A DNA stretch of 64,000 nucleotides from Saccopteryx bilineata (lineage: Eukaryota; Chordata; Mammalia; Chiroptera; Emballonuridae). Shown one piece after another: positions 35,127-47,797 of this stretch (the first letter of the stretch is position 1; each line of letters opens with the position of its first letter). Both the position numbers and the translations under genes were made by a program. The stretch spans positions 17,398,997-17,462,996 of the forward strand of contig NC_089501.1 in the NCBI RefSeq assembly GCF_036850765.1, given 5' to 3'. Under the pieces are notes generated by a model. The model was not told the origin of the DNA, did no database searches, and saw only the letters and a program-made list of their open reading frames with translations.

Positions 35127-35824
35127 CTGGCACAGAGTAGTGGTAGGAGAAATGAAATCTATTCTGCCTGGCACTTGGCTAATGGTGTGGAAAAAATAAA
35201 TTTTGGGAAGAGTAAAGAATTTCTCCACTAGCAGACAAATCCGCGGTTGAAGAAGCAGTGACTGCCTATTTTCTGACTCTCCCTGAAGTTCTGAAGGGAC
35301 AGAACTCTCAATCACCCAAAGAAATCAACTGGTCAGTATACTTTCTCCTAGGTCCCTTTTTCCCTACAGTCAGTCTGCAAATTCTGTTGCTTCTTTTTCA
35401 ATATGTGACTGTATTTATACATTTTATTCAATTCTTACTGACATAAAACTCAATTCCTGGTGACAAACCTACTGTTAAGAGCCTATCTCCTAACTGGCAG
35501 TTCATGTTATTTAGTCGAAAGCATTTCTTTTTCCATGTCTTTAATTATGCAAATACTCCTGCCAGCAAGAGTTTTCCCCTCTTCTATTTCTTTCATCTGT
35601 AATAGCCCAGGAGGCAGTACCAGAGCTATTCTTCCTGCTCTATTTTCACTTCCTCCTCTTATCTTTCATGAGGGCACTAGTCAACAACTATCACTCTTTC
35701 CACTAAAGGCCTGCAGCACTCACAACAAAACCCCTCATTTGATAATAATCCGGTGCATACAGCATACTTCAAGGCCTTAGCAGGCTGCTTGAAACAAAGT
35801 AGTCAGCTAAAAATATCACTTTTT

Positions 35825-35975
35825 GCCTGACCTCTGGTGGTGCAGTGGATAAAGCATCGACCTGGAAATGCTGAGGTTACTGGTTTGAAACCCTGGTCAA
35901 GGCACATATGGGAGTTGATGCTTACAGCTCCTCCCCCCTTCTCTCCCTCTGTCTCTCTCTCTCTCCTCTCTAAAA

Positions 35976-36016
<41 letters not shown>
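35825..36016 (+). mobile_element. Family C SINE ending in a (TA)n run
   Basis: C copy lacking GGGCTTGC; its A-rich tail runs into (TA)n at 35984-36015. Confidence 0.88.
35984..36015. repeat. (TA)n microsatellite
   Basis: Sixteen TA units grown from the tail of a C SINE. Confidence 0.93.
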
Positions 36017-36018
<2 letters not shown>

Positions 36019-36132
36019 TTCCTTCATTTCTTTATTTTCTATCTTACTATATGCTGCATTTTACTTAATCCATCATTTTAGGGGTATGCCCTATCTGTAT
36101 TCCTTGAGGAGAGGGACATTCATGTTATATAC

Positions 36133-36813
36133 TGTAAAGCCAGTGACCGCGGCCACTATCACAGCTGCCTGGCCCATGCACGTTCACATTGGATTTGGAC
36201 AGTCGATAAAGAAATGACAGAGCCAAAAACTGGTGGGCCATCATCTTTAATCCTAGCTTGCACCCAGGGGGCAAGTAAAAACATACACTGGGCTCTAAAA
36301 CCCACTCATTCAGTGCTCACAAAGTTACTGACTTATCTGAGTTTCCTAGAATCAAAGGTTTCTAGTTCACCAGACTTATTCGCCTGTGTTCCCCATCTCC
36401 TTCCTTCTCCCTGCACAAACTCTGCACAAACTGGCTTCTCACTCAACACTCCGCTATCTTGGCTGCTTCTCCTGGCCTCCTCCACATGGCCTTTCTCTGC
36501 TCTCTGCTCTCTAATGCTAATCTCAGGAACCAAGAGAGCAAGCTCCTGTTCTGCCCCCATTTTATAGTGTAGAAATCAAAAACCCTTAATCTAATATACA
36601 AAATAGGGAAGTCTCTAATACAAAGTCACTTATCAGAGACATGATGGGATTGCACCATCCCACATCAAAAAGGGTGGGAAAGGCTTAGTCCTAAAACCAA
36701 GCTCCAGGCTACAAGGATCCTGCCTGCCCATAGCCCACCCGCAACACAAATTAACATCACCTGGGCAGCTCCATCTTTAACAAAGTGAGCATAATATATT
36801 TATCTGCCCAACA
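36133..36813 (-). mobile_element. Solo LTR, family E (minus)
   Basis: 681 bp, TGTTGGGCAGATAAA...GGCTTTACA on the minus strand, flanked by ATAC (36129-36132 and 36814-36817). A clear TATAAAATGGGGGCAGAAC core promoter lies near 36565. The 4-bp duplication fits a class I retroviral integrase. Confidence 0.85.
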
Positions 36814-36817
36814 ATAC

Positions 36818-37675
36818 CTACTTGCAATTATAGAACATATTCACAAACATGCTCCATAAATGTAAGATAGAAAAGAGCAAATTTGCCAAATACCCACAGA
36901 ATGCATAAAGGTATTTAACTGCATATATAAAGTTTAAAATTATTTTAGTAGTCAAAAGACAGAACAATGCAATTTTTAATTTTTTTCAGTCTTTTTATTA
37001 ACAACATAAAGAGAAAAGAAATTACATTTAAAATTAAAGTATTTGCTCCCCAGAAAGGACTACTTACTTAGGTTAGCATTTTAAAGAAGCCATTAGAATA
37101 GTAGAAAATCCCCAACTTGTTCTAGGGATTTGAGCCAACAAAATATTAATGTCTGCTAAGATTTGGAAAGATACCTGTACAGATTACAAACTGTAAATGT
37201 GTAGAACCTTCTCTGTTTGTTCTTTCCTCTTTCTTCAAGGGGATAAACAGCTAAACTAATTTGATTTTTCCAGATTTGCAGATTTTATAATGGACTGAAA
37301 TCCTGAGGGAGCTAACAACAGATGGATGACTGTGTTATTCTAATTTCAGCTACCTTAGGGTTTAGCAAGCTGTCATTTTAAAGAAGACAATCAATTTCTC
37401 ATTTCAAGAAACATGAAAAAATGTTGATTATATCTATCCAGCATTTGCTTTGAAACATCCCTTATATCCAAACAGTTTTTATTTATTTAAAGTAAATAAA
37501 GTAAAATTTTATAATAGCAAACCATTGTTCTATCAGCCAAAAAACAATTGATAAAGAATGAGAGTATTTAAAGTTATAGGAAAAATACAATACCACCATG
37601 TTGAAGAAAACAAGCTTACTATATTATAATAATAAATACTAAATAATCAATCAGTAGGAAGCCACTTTGTTTCTG
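36818..37675 (-). other. Intron spacer between two LTRs
   Basis: Nothing supported. Confidence 0.5.
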
Positions 37676-37679
37676 GCTG

Positions 37680-38390
37680 GGGTAAAGCCATTTGCTATGC
37701 CCACTGTCACAGCCGCCTGGCCCTTGCAGGTTCGCATTAGATTCGGACAGTCGGTAATGAAACAATGGAGCCAAGAACTGGTGGGCCATCATTTTTAATC
37801 CTAGCTTGCACCTGGCAGGCAAGTAAAAACACACACTGGGCTCCAAAACCCACTCATTCAGTGCTCACAAAGCTACTGACTTATCCGAGTTTCCTAGAAT
37901 CAAAGGTTTCTAGCTCACCAGACTTATTCACCTCTGTTCTCCATCTCCTTCCTTCTCCCTACACAAACTCTCCACAAACTGGCTTCTCACTCAGCACCCC
38001 ACCATCTTGGCTGCTTCTCCTGGCCTCCTCCACATGACCTTTCCCTGCTCTCCTCTCTAATGCTAATTTCAGGAACCTAGAGAGAGCAAGCTCCCGGTCT
38101 GCCCCACTTTATAGTGCAGAAATCAAAACCTTTACTCCAATATACAAAATAGGGAAGCCTCTGATACAAAGTCCACCCCACATCAAAAAGGGTGGGAAAG
38201 GCTTAGTCCTAAAACCAAGCCCCAGGCTACCAGGATCCTGCCTGCCCACAGCCCGCCCCCAACACACATTAATATAATTGTACCCATTCCAAGAATAAGG
38301 ACAACTAATATCATCATTTAGGAGACGGGCTTCCATGTGGGCAGTGCCATCTTTAACAAAATGAGCATAATATATTTTATCTGCCCAATA
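37680..38390 (-). mobile_element. Solo LTR, family E (minus)
   Basis: 711 bp, flanked by GCTG (37676-37679 and 38391-38394), with TATAAAGTGGGGCAG near 38112. Close in sequence to the copy at 36133. Confidence 0.85.
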
Positions 38391-38394
38391 GCTG

Positions 38395-39269
38395 TACTCT
38401 AAAATTCAGAGAAATGTTGTTTCTCCAGTTTCCAGAGAAACAGGAGCCTTTAGAGAATTTAAATTCACATTCAGGGTTTATCTGCCCAGTTGCTATATCT
38501 GAAAAAGATAACATGTGAGATCTCACTCAGCATAATTTAGAAGTCTAAGGGAGGACAGTTAAAAGGTACACTGAGCAATCAGGTAGTTGAGTGTATGCAT
38601 AATGCATACAACATAATGTTAATTTTAGATTATCCACAAAAAGTATAAACCAAGAGAACAATGTGCCAAGGAAAGCTGCAGATATTGGAGATTGCTATGC
38701 TGAAGACTGGAGACACAGCCACTCTGACCATTCAAATATCCACATTACTACTGCATACTGATTTCCTCTTTTACTCATAGACATGATCATTATTTTTCAC
38801 ACATATTTTCAGGTTCATTTATAAAGTTAAAATTTTCTTCACAAATGCTTTTCTTCAAAATTGTCTTACAATTTGTTTTCTTTCTTATTTACTTCAATTT
38901 CCTAATTTTAAATGTAATGATGATGCCTACTTCAGAGAGTATTTATAGGGTTTAATGATATAATACATATCAAGTGTCCCAGCACACTATTTAACTCACA
39001 GCAAGCGCTAAACAGATATCTATTTCCTTCACTTACCTTAACTTCTAGTTAATACTGCCTGCATTTTCCTCTAATTTCTTTGTTTTCATTTTCTTATGTT
39101 CTCTTTTATCCCTTTCCCAAATCTACATTAGATGTTACTATATGTCAATAATTAATATATGTGCATGTGTGTATTTGAAAATATCAATATATTTACAATT
39201 ATTATACAAATTTATTTGTGTGAACATAGATGCTTATGTAACAGTATGTATACTGAATTCCATAAAAAT
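38395..39269 (-). other. Intron sequence, unassigned
   Basis: Nothing supported. Confidence 0.5.
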
Positions 39270-40970
39270 ATATCAAATGCAGAGTGATATCAGAGGAATG
39301 GTGGTATGAAAGGTCTCCTTGGTCGCTCCCCTTGAAATTTCACAATTTTAACAGCTATAACTCAACAAAGGAACTGCAGCTTGGCACAAAGGCATGCCTG
39401 AAAGATCCACACGTTGATGCAACTAAAGGTGGACAAGTGGGAGTGGAAAGAAGCATGGAATAAGGATGCAGTCCTTCAGGCAAGAGCTCACAATAGGATT
39501 CAATCCAGAGAGGGGAGAAGTCCAGTTGTGTCTAGGTTTCCTCTTCCAGGAGGAGCAGATATTAGGTGGACATTCTCACAGAAGTGAACAACTAGCCTGA
39601 CCAGTTAGTGGCACAGTGGATAGAGCATCGGCTTGGGATACTGAGCACCCAGGTTAAAAACCCCAAGGTCACTGGCTTGAGCACAGTCTCATCCGCCTGG
39701 AGTACATGCTTACCCAGGGTTGCTGGCTTAAGCGTGGAATCATAGACATGATTCCATGGTTGCTGGTTTGAGCCCAAGGTCACTGGTTTGAGCAAGGGTT
39801 CACTGGCTCCGCTGGAGTCCCGTAGTCAAGGCACATATGAGAAAGCGATCAATAAACAACTAAGATGTCACAATGAAGAATTGATGCTTCTCATTTCTCT
39901 CCCTTTCTGTCTGTCTGTCCCTACCTGCCACCCCTCCCCCTTGGTAAAAACAAAACAAAAACTAGAACAATGGCTAAGTTCATGCACCTGGGTAGGGAAC
40001 ACAGCTCTGGGGCACAACTTGCTATCCCAAAGTCTGCCCTCGGTCTGTCCACAGGCAGCACTCTAGGCAGAGAAACAAAGACGCAAAGCCCCACAGACCC
40101 TCCTTCCTGAACCTGCCTCCCTTCGCTTTTAATGTCAGAGTGCAGAGTACATCAGCAGCATACCCAAGAACTGACAATACAAAACTACTGATTCCCCTGA
40201 GCAAAGTGGGTGCTCTGTGTCTGGTCTCTGGTTAGGGTGCAAGTGAGAATGAGGGGAGGCCTGAGGCCACCTCTACAGGAAAAAAAAACAAAGAAGATGA
40301 CCAGGCTCCCCCACCTGACCCTACCCCCCAAGCATCATGGATACACTGACAGCAGCCAACATTGCATTTGGAGTCAACCAGTATTTCACAGAACTAACAC
40401 TTGTGATTCAATGCTACCTGACTTCAAATAATACTTCAGAGCCACAATAATCAAAACAGCATGGTATGGCAGAAAAGCAGATATACAGACCAGTGGAAAA
40501 GAATTGAGAGCCAGGAATAAAACCACATGTATATGAGCAAATAATTTTTGACAAAGAGTGCAAAAACACACAATAGAGAAAAGAAAGCCTCTTCAATAAT
40601 TGGTGCTGGGAAAATTGGAAAGCCACGTGCAAAAGAATAAAACTGCACTACAGTTTGTTCCCATGTACAAAAATTAATTCAAAATAGATAAAAAACCTAA
40701 AGACAGGATCTGTAACAATAAATTACATAAAAGAAAACATAAGTACTTAACTGACAAACCTTGGTTGTAGAGAGCATTTTATAAATTTAACCCCAAAGGC
40801 AAGGGAAGTAAGGCAGAAATGAATAAATGTGACTATATCAAACTGAAATGTTTCAAACTAGAAAGTGGTGAGAGAAACTGACAACAATAATAAAGGCAGC
40901 CAACCAAATGGGAGATACTTGCAAACAACAGCTTTGACAAGGGGTTAATAGAAGGGCAAGTTGGCAAAAC
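39270..40970 (+). mobile_element. Old internally deleted L1, with a B SINE
   Basis: The first part (39270-40384) has L1 5' UTR character (GAGGAATGGTGGTATGAAAGG..., GGGCACAACTTGC). It then joins ORF2-like sequence (40385-40970: CAGAACTAACACTTGTG, CAATAATCAAAACAGCATGG, TTGGTGCTGGGAAAATTGG). ORF1 and most of ORF2 are missing. A family B SINE occupies 39596-39960. Confidence 0.72.
39596..39960 (+). mobile_element. Family B SINE
   Basis: GCCTGACCAGTTAGTGGCAC head with several GGTCACTGG-type units; AACTAG repeats at both ends. Moderately diverged. Confidence 0.87.
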
Positions 40971-41192
40971 TGCTAACAGTTTAGTCTTCCTGAAAAATAA
41001 ATATGAGGCATGGAGAGAAAGAGCATACTAGAGAGGAACAAAGGGCAAGAATAATTTAAGGACTTGGGTATCATAATAAGAGGCCTATACTTCATGCAGT
41101 GGTCAACAGTGAGCTTCTATGGGATAGAGGAATGAGTGTTTCAGATTTGGGCTTCAGAGGTCACTCTGAAGCAGCATAAAGAATACTTTTGA

Positions 41193-41565
41193 GGCCCTGG
41201 CCGGTTGGCTCAGTGGTAGAGCATCGGCCTGGAATGTGGGAGTCCCAGGTTCGATTGCTGGCCAGGGCACACAGGAGAAGTGCCCATCTGCTTCTCCACC
41301 CCTCCCCCTCTCCTTCTTCTCTGTCTCTCTCTTCCCCTCCTGCAGCCAAGGCTCCACTGGAGCAAAGTTTGCCGGGAAGCTGAGGATGACTCTGTGGCCT
41401 CTGCCTCAGGCGCTAGAATGGCTCTGATTGTGGCAGAGCAACGCCCCAGATGGGCAGAGCATCGCCCCCTGGTGGGCATGCCAGGTGGATCCCGGTCGGG
41501 CGCATGTGGGAGTCTGTCTGACTGCCTCCTGGTTTCCAACTTCGGAAAAATACAAAAAAAAAAAA
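41193..41565 (+). mobile_element. Family A SINE
   Basis: Full length, single copy of the GCAGAGCATCGCCCC unit, flanked by GAATACTTTTG (41181) and GAATACCTTTG (41566). Confidence 0.93.
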
Positions 41566-41575
41566 GAATACCTTT

Positions 41576-42293
41576 GGAAAAAAAAAAAATCAGACTGCAA
41601 TTAGCGACTCTAGGTAAAGAAGCTGTTGTAATACACTAGGCAAAAAGTAAAGGTGGCCTGAACTAACATAAAGGAGAGTAGAAATCAAGATAAGTAGATA
41701 AATTTGAGATATATTAAAAACATATAATTAACATGATTTGGTGATTGGTAGGGAAATATGGACTTAAAAGAATTCATCATTCCTCAATTTCTGGCTTAGA
41801 TGGATGATTGTAATGCCCATCAAAACAGACAAGGAAAGAGGAAGATGTATATCAGTAAGTTATGATGAGGTGAGGTCCTCATTGAACATTTGGAATTTGA
41901 GCATTTCTGTAACCCATCCAGGTGATGTGTACCCATTAATCAGTTGTAAATATAAAAGTAAAGCTTATAGCAGATATTTGAGTACAAGATGTAAATTTAG
42001 GATCCTTCAGTACATGAAGTATATATAATAATACAAGCAGATGAGATCACTAAGGGAGAATAAAAGACATCACCTTTAGGAAAAACAATTTTTAAGGGGT
42101 AGACAGAAAAAAAAGATCAAAAAAGTTAGAAAGTTACAAGGAAAGTTACAGACATTTGCACAGAAGAGATAGAAAGACATCTGAAATGTATGAGAGATTT
42201 TTAGGAGAAATTTGTGCATATTTGTAATCTAATTACATGTCTCTATGAAACATTAACTATTTGTACACTCAATACTTTTCAAAATTCAAAATG
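41576..42293 (-). other. Intron sequence, unassigned
   Basis: Nothing supported. Confidence 0.5.
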
Positions 42294-42315
42294 TTTAAAA
42301 TGTACCTGCATATTC

Positions 42316-42496
42316 TGGCCTGACCTGTGGTGGTGCAATGGATCAAGCGTCGACCTGGAATGCTGAGGTTGCCAGCTCAAAACCCTGGGTTTGCCTGGTC
42401 AAGGCACATATGGGAGTTGATGCTTCCTGCTCCTACCCCCTTCTCTCTATCTCTCTCTGTCTCTCTTCTCTAAAATGAGTAAATAAATAAAAATAA
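42316..42496 (+). mobile_element. Family C SINE abutting an exon
   Basis: C copy antisense to the host gene. A perfect 22-bp duplication (42294-42315 and 42497-42518) includes the last ten bases of the exon and its splice donor. Confidence 0.94.
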
Positions 42497-42508
42497 TTTA
42501 AAATGTAC

Positions 42509-42592
42509 CTGCATATTCGACTGAGGGGAAGTAGCATTCCGATGGGCTTTCAGAGAGATGAAACACAAATTTTTCAAGTAATTCTACTAAAG
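42509..42592 (-). CDS. Internal coding exon of the same host gene, next to a SINE insertion
   Basis: An 84-nt minus-strand exon with acceptor TTTATTACAG and donor CAG|GTACAT. It carries two leading bases, 27 codons and a trailing G. The peptide begins [20 protein letters not shown] and continues FPSVEYA, so it is helical and then loop-like. The trailing G joins CT at 18506 to code Ala, and the leading CT joins the G at 51774, again Ala. A family C SINE inserted three bases past the donor's ACATTT, and its 22-bp target-site duplication spans the exon-intron border, so a second copy of the donor lies at 42294-42315. Function unknown. Confidence 0.72.
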
Positions 42593-42999
42593 CTGTAATA
42601 AACAAGAGAATAATTAGAATACTAAAGAACAAGAACAATATGTGGTAATGCATCTGAACTTCCTTAGTTATGCCCTTAAGGGAGCCCAATTCAAAACACA
42701 TACCATTTTAACATTCTTAACAATGTTTCAGATATAAATTAAATTTTAATAGCTTCACTGAGAACCTATGAATGTAAAATTGGAAAAGAATCATCTGTTA
42801 TCTTTAGATACTCGAAGGATTACTTCAGAATTCGCTAAATGATTTTAGTACAGAAAGAAAATTACTAATTAGACTATAATATCATATCATAATTTGCACA
42901 TACAAAAAAAAATGTGAACTCCAAAACCAAAATCAATGAACAACTCATGTCCTTTCAAAACCAGTACATATTATTTGCTTTATACACTTTGAAACTGAA

Positions 43000-43150
43000 T
43001 GTATCTGTTTTAAAAAAACTGATCAACAGCAAGCTTGGCAGAGGCTGGAGGGAAAGAAAGAGATGAACAGGTAGGCACAGTATAGGATTTTTAGGGCAGT
43101 GAAGCTCTTCAATTCAATGAAAATACTATTACCTATATATCTCAAGAGAT
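43000..43150 (+). mobile_element. Old L1 3' fragment
   Basis: Contains AGCTTGGCAGAGGCTGGAGG and GATTTTTAGGGCAGTGAAG, both typical of old L1 3' regions. Confidence 0.5.
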
Positions 43151-43849
43151 TAAATTCATGTCATAAAACACTTCTTAACTTTAAAAAAAAATGCTAAATA
43201 TCACTATCCAGAAAGTAAGCAATAGAATATTGTTTTCTCTTATGTAGATCTTAAATGACAGACATTGAATTTCTATAAAGGATTTTAAATTATAAGCCTT
43301 TTATTTTTTATTTTATTTATTCTCTGGGATTGGACCATGATGGGAATAGACTATAACACCAATATTCATAATATTTATATGCCTAAAAGGAGACATGGGT
43401 TTTCTTGTGAGAGAAAACTAAAGGCCCACTCTTCAGGGATCCTTGGGTATTGACACTGTGCTCTTTCTCCCTTGTTTGGCGTTGCCATCACCATAGCTGG
43501 TTCCAAAACAAGGGCAGCTCAGTGCTCACTCCTTTTAAATTATATTTTAATTGTTTATCACTGTTAGCATATCATCAGATCACAAGAAAATTGCAATCAT
43601 TTCCCAATAAATTCATCCTTCAGGTAACCATCAGATGTCTGCTCTTTGAAAACCTGCTTATTCAAGATTAACCAGGGTTCCCTCTTTCCTCTACATCCAT
43701 TCAGTTAAAACTCTACAAAATGGGTTTCAAGCACTTTGCAATTGTACATCATCCAACCGTTCTTCACTTGTCATACAAAATGTTATAAGCACAATTTTTC
43801 TTCATGTTCTGACATAGTTCATGTTTCTTCTTTTGTACTTTTTTTAAAA

Positions 43850-44920
43850 ATACATTTTGTATATAGATTCACAGAAAAGTTGCAAAGATAGCACATAGGT
43901 AGACAAGTTCCTTATTCCCTTCGTTAGAATAGGTCTGCTAGTGACAAATTCTTCATCTGAGAATGTCTTGATTTTCTCACTATTTCTGAAGGTCGTTTTC
44001 CATACAACAGAATTGAGGTTGGTATTTCATTGCTTTCAATACAAGAACGATGTCATGCCCTTCCTCTGTCCTCCATCTTCTCTGGTGAGAAGTCAACTGT
44101 CATTTGCATTGGTTATCCCCTGTAGGTAAGATGTTGTTTCTCTCTCTGCTTTACAGAGTTTTATCTTTGTCTTTAGTTCTCAGCAGTTTGACCATATTGT
44201 GTCTTGGTGAGGATTTCTTTAGATTTACCCTCTCGAGATTTCTTGAATCCACAGGTTTAAATCTTTGGCAAATTTGGAAAGTTTTTAGTGATCATTCTTC
44301 AAACTTGTAGTCCCAATCTCTTTCCAGGACTCCTGTGACATAAATGTTAGGTCTTTTGTGACAATTCCACGGGTCGCTGGGGCTCTCTTGATTTTTCAGT
44401 CTGTTTATTCTCTGCCAATATCTTCAAGTTCTCCGATTATTCTCTCTGTTCCCTCCATTTACTGTTGAACCCATCCATTGAGTTTTTAATTTTGGTTATA
44501 GTATTTTTCAATCCACTAAAATTTCCTTTTGGTTTTTTTTGTTGTTGTTGTTAATTCTTTGCTGACACTTTTTATTTTTAAATTTGTTTTAGGTGTTAAA
44601 CAAATCCACGTGTGAAGGAAAAAGAGGCTGTATCCTCATTACCACTAGGTGATGGTGAAGATCCAGTCTCTCTACCTAAGTTTCCTCTCTGATACCATCT
44701 GAGCAGGAGGAGGCAGGGGTGCCACAATATAGTGAGGTGAGGATGGATGTCCAGGCTACACTCCAGGTTTGGCTGGTAGGGGTGTTCTGTAGTATTTGCC
44801 TGGATTAAAGTGGTTACTTTCTATAAGTTTGCTGTCTTGGTACACTATCCTCTTCCTGGTTCTCCGGAGAGACAGAGCAGGCTTTTGTTGCCCCCATCAT
44901 GACTCCTCCACCCTATTTTT
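43850..44920 (-). mobile_element. Old L1/HAL1 5' UTR and ORF1 region, minus
   Basis: Plus-strand text such as GACCATATTGTGTCTTGGTG and TTCTTGAATCCACAGG parallels the antisense of the ORF1 in the young L1, with the same order of landmarks. The part to 44920 resembles an L1 5' UTR. No open frame remains. Confidence 0.6.
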
Positions 44921-45080
44921 TTCTGCATCTGTTAGCATTCTTAATCACTCAATCTATGATATAGGAGGCAAATAAACTAACAAACAAAAAACAGGAAACT
45001 CACCTCTTGAGATGTTCCTTGGGTCCTAAGGTCCCTAGCCAGTCTGATTTATTCTCTCCGTCTTCCAGAGACATCTTATA

Positions 45081-45151
45081 TTGCACACAAAAATTAGGAG
45101 ATAATTCAAAATGAATATAAGCGATAAATATCCCCTAACTTTTGTGAGCAG
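45081..45151. mobile_element. Minimal relative of the same MITE (71 bp)
   Basis: Consists almost entirely of the two inverted repeats (CACACAAAAATTAGGAGATA... and ...TATCCCCTAACTTTTGTGAG), flanked by TA. Confidence 0.75.
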
Positions 45152-45891
45152 TATATATTCATTTTCAATGTGATATTCAGAAATTTTAGTTGTACATAGT
45201 AAGAGAGACAAGGGAAAGAACATTTACCTCACCTTTCAAAAGTAAAAGTCACCCTGTACTAGTTTCATGATGATTATTAGGCTCCTTAAAGGCTGAATAT
45301 AAGTTTCATCATATAAATTAGACTACAACACATAAAATTTTTAATTCTTAGTCTCTTAGAAAAAATTTCTTATATTGTGTACCACATAACTGGTATTAAG
45401 TGCTAGAGAATTATGTGATTGTATCAAGTACAGTTGCTTATAGCCACAACTAGATAGAAGATAGGCCAATTTAGTATCTACGGAAATGCAAGAACCTGAA
45501 GAGTAATCTGAGTATACTAATAATTCTGAAGCATGAAAGAAGAATTCAGAAGGGGACAAAACAATTAGAAAATGTGCTGAAATCCTCCTTTTCCTGAATG
45601 GCTACACCAACAAGAGGGTTTATGAGAAAAGTAGCTTTAGTAACATTCACATGATGGACAGGTGCCACTGGGAGAATGTTGATGAGAACAGGCCAACAAT
45701 GACACATAATGGTGATCACAAGAGTAAAGTGAATGGGAGAACAAAAGAATCAATGCTTTGCTCATTTAGCACCAGCCATTGAGGATCCTCTTTTTTAGAA
45801 CTCAGGCTTTTGTTCACATCACCATAGCCACTTAAATGGTTTCTATCATGAGCCCTAATGTCTTTGTCTATTTATACCAAACAATCTACAC

Positions 45892-46243
45892 CAGGGGTAG
45901 TCAACCTTTTTATACCTACCGCCCACTTTTGTATCTCTGTTAGTAGTAAAATTTTCTAACTGCCTACTGGTTCCACAGTAATGGTGATTTATAAAGTAGG
46001 GAAGTCACTTTACTTTATAAAATTTATAAAGCAGAGTTACAACAGCAAGTTAAAGCACATAATAATAATTACTTACCAAGTACTTTATGTCGGATTTTCG
46101 CTGTTTGGCAGAATAAATCTTTATAAAAAACTTACTACAGTTAAATCTATCTTTTTATTTATACTTTGGTTGCTCCGCTACTGCCCACCATGAAAGCTGG
46201 AGTGCCCACTAGTGGGCGGTAGGGACCAGGTTGACTACCACTG
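45892..46243. mobile_element. Non-autonomous hAT transposon (352 bp)
   Basis: Termini CAGGGGTAGTCAACCTTTTT and, in reverse, CAGTGGTAGTCAACCTGGTC, followed inward by CTACCGCCCACT in both arms. Flanked by 8-bp ATCTACAC/GTCTACAC at 45884-45891 and 46244-46251. An 8-bp duplication is the hAT signature. Internal sequence has no transposase. Confidence 0.88.
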
Positions 46244-46444
46244 GTCTACACTTTAACTATGTCTCTTGTTTTTTAAGTGTTTATTGCGTTGATATTATCA
46301 GATAATCTAGCACTAAAGATTTTGGTCTCCTTACTGTATATTTGAACTGAAATGTGATAATCTTCACTGGCTAGGGAACAAGGGGGTCAACTGAGATAAG
46401 GAAAGCATAATAAAAAATCAGAGCCATAGAATCAAATAAGGAGA

Positions 46445-46560
46445 ACTTTTTCATTTATTTTTTATTGAGATGACACTGGTTAACAAAATTATACAGGTTT
46501 TAGGTACACAACTCTACAATACATCATCTGTACACTGTACTGGGTGTACAGTCAAGTATT
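46445..46560 (-). mobile_element. Old L1 3' UTR fragment, minus
   Basis: TTTTTATTGAGATGACACTGG and ACAAAATTATACAGGTTTTAGG are a common antisense L1 3' UTR sequence. Confidence 0.6.
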
Positions 46561-47209
46561 TAAAATTATATAGTGGAAGTATGTTTACTGGCATGAAAAA
46601 AACCTATACAATACTGCATTGAGTGAAAAGACTAAAGAAAATAGTATGATAGGTATTAAGTCTTTAGAGCTAAAAATAAAAACTTAATGCTAATATATTA
46701 AGGATCAAATTATAGTTTAATTTCCATATCTTCCTTTTGCTTATTTAACATTTCTGGTTTTCTGGAAATAATCAAGCATTAGACAATAGTACTCCAATTT
46801 CTGAATAGTTAATACTTGAATTAAATAGTAGCAGAGGATAAGGATGAGAGAGAACAGATGAAAGACATACTTGGGAATCAATTCTGTAAGAATGAGTAAC
46901 CAAAGGATGGGAGTCAGAGTACACAAAGGAGAAGTCAAGTAAAACTAGATTGTTCCTTTTAGTGACTGGGTGCATGCCAGTGAAAACAATCAGAAAAGAA
47001 AAAAAATGCAAGAGAGAAAGATATATATTTTGAGATTTTCCATGGTATCTCACATAGAGATATACTTTAAAATTTGGGATAGCATTAAAATTTAAACAAA
47101 CGGTAGGGCAAAAGGGAAAACTGTATTAAACACTCAAAGAAAATAAAAAGAAACTAAAATATACCAAAAATTAAATTAGAAATAACAGAAAAATACACTT
47201 TTTTAGGAG
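46561..47209 (-). other. Intron sequence, unassigned
   Basis: Nothing supported. Confidence 0.5.
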
Positions 47210-47554
47210 TTTGTTTTTTTTGTTTGTTTGTTTTTTACTGAGACAGAAAGAGAGTCAGAGAGAGGGATAGATAGGGACAGACAGGAACGGAGAGAGATGA
47301 AAAGCATCAATCATCAGTTTTTCGTTGTGACACCTTAGTTGTTCATTGATTGCTTACTCATATGTGCCTTGACCATAGGCCTTCAGCAGACCGAGTAACC
47401 TCTTGCTCAAGCCAGAGATCTTGGGTCCAAAGCTGGTGAGCTTTGCTCAAGCCAGATGAGTCCGAACTCAAGCTGGCAACCTCGGGGTCTCGAACCTGCG
47501 TCATTCCACATCCCAGTCCGACGCTCTATCCATTGCACCGCCACCTGGTCAGGC
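47210..47554 (-). mobile_element. Family B SINE, minus
   Basis: Reverse B copy from a T-rich tail to CACCTGGTCAGGC. Confidence 0.9.
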
Positions 47555-47797
47555 GGCTCATGTAATCTTATTGTCTTAATTATGTGGAACAAATCTAAAT
47601 TGCATTGTTGAAGTTCAAATTTAACCCCTAACATTATTCCCTGCTAAAAGGAAATAGAATCCCTTGAGTTCTACATTTAGAAGGAGGTTAAATGAGTCTG
47701 AACAACTTCATTGTTGTTAGTAAGCCAGGATTCTTTCAGAGATAAACAGAAAAAGAGAGTTTAAAAGGACAAAGTGGCTGGCTTAAAGAAAAAGACA

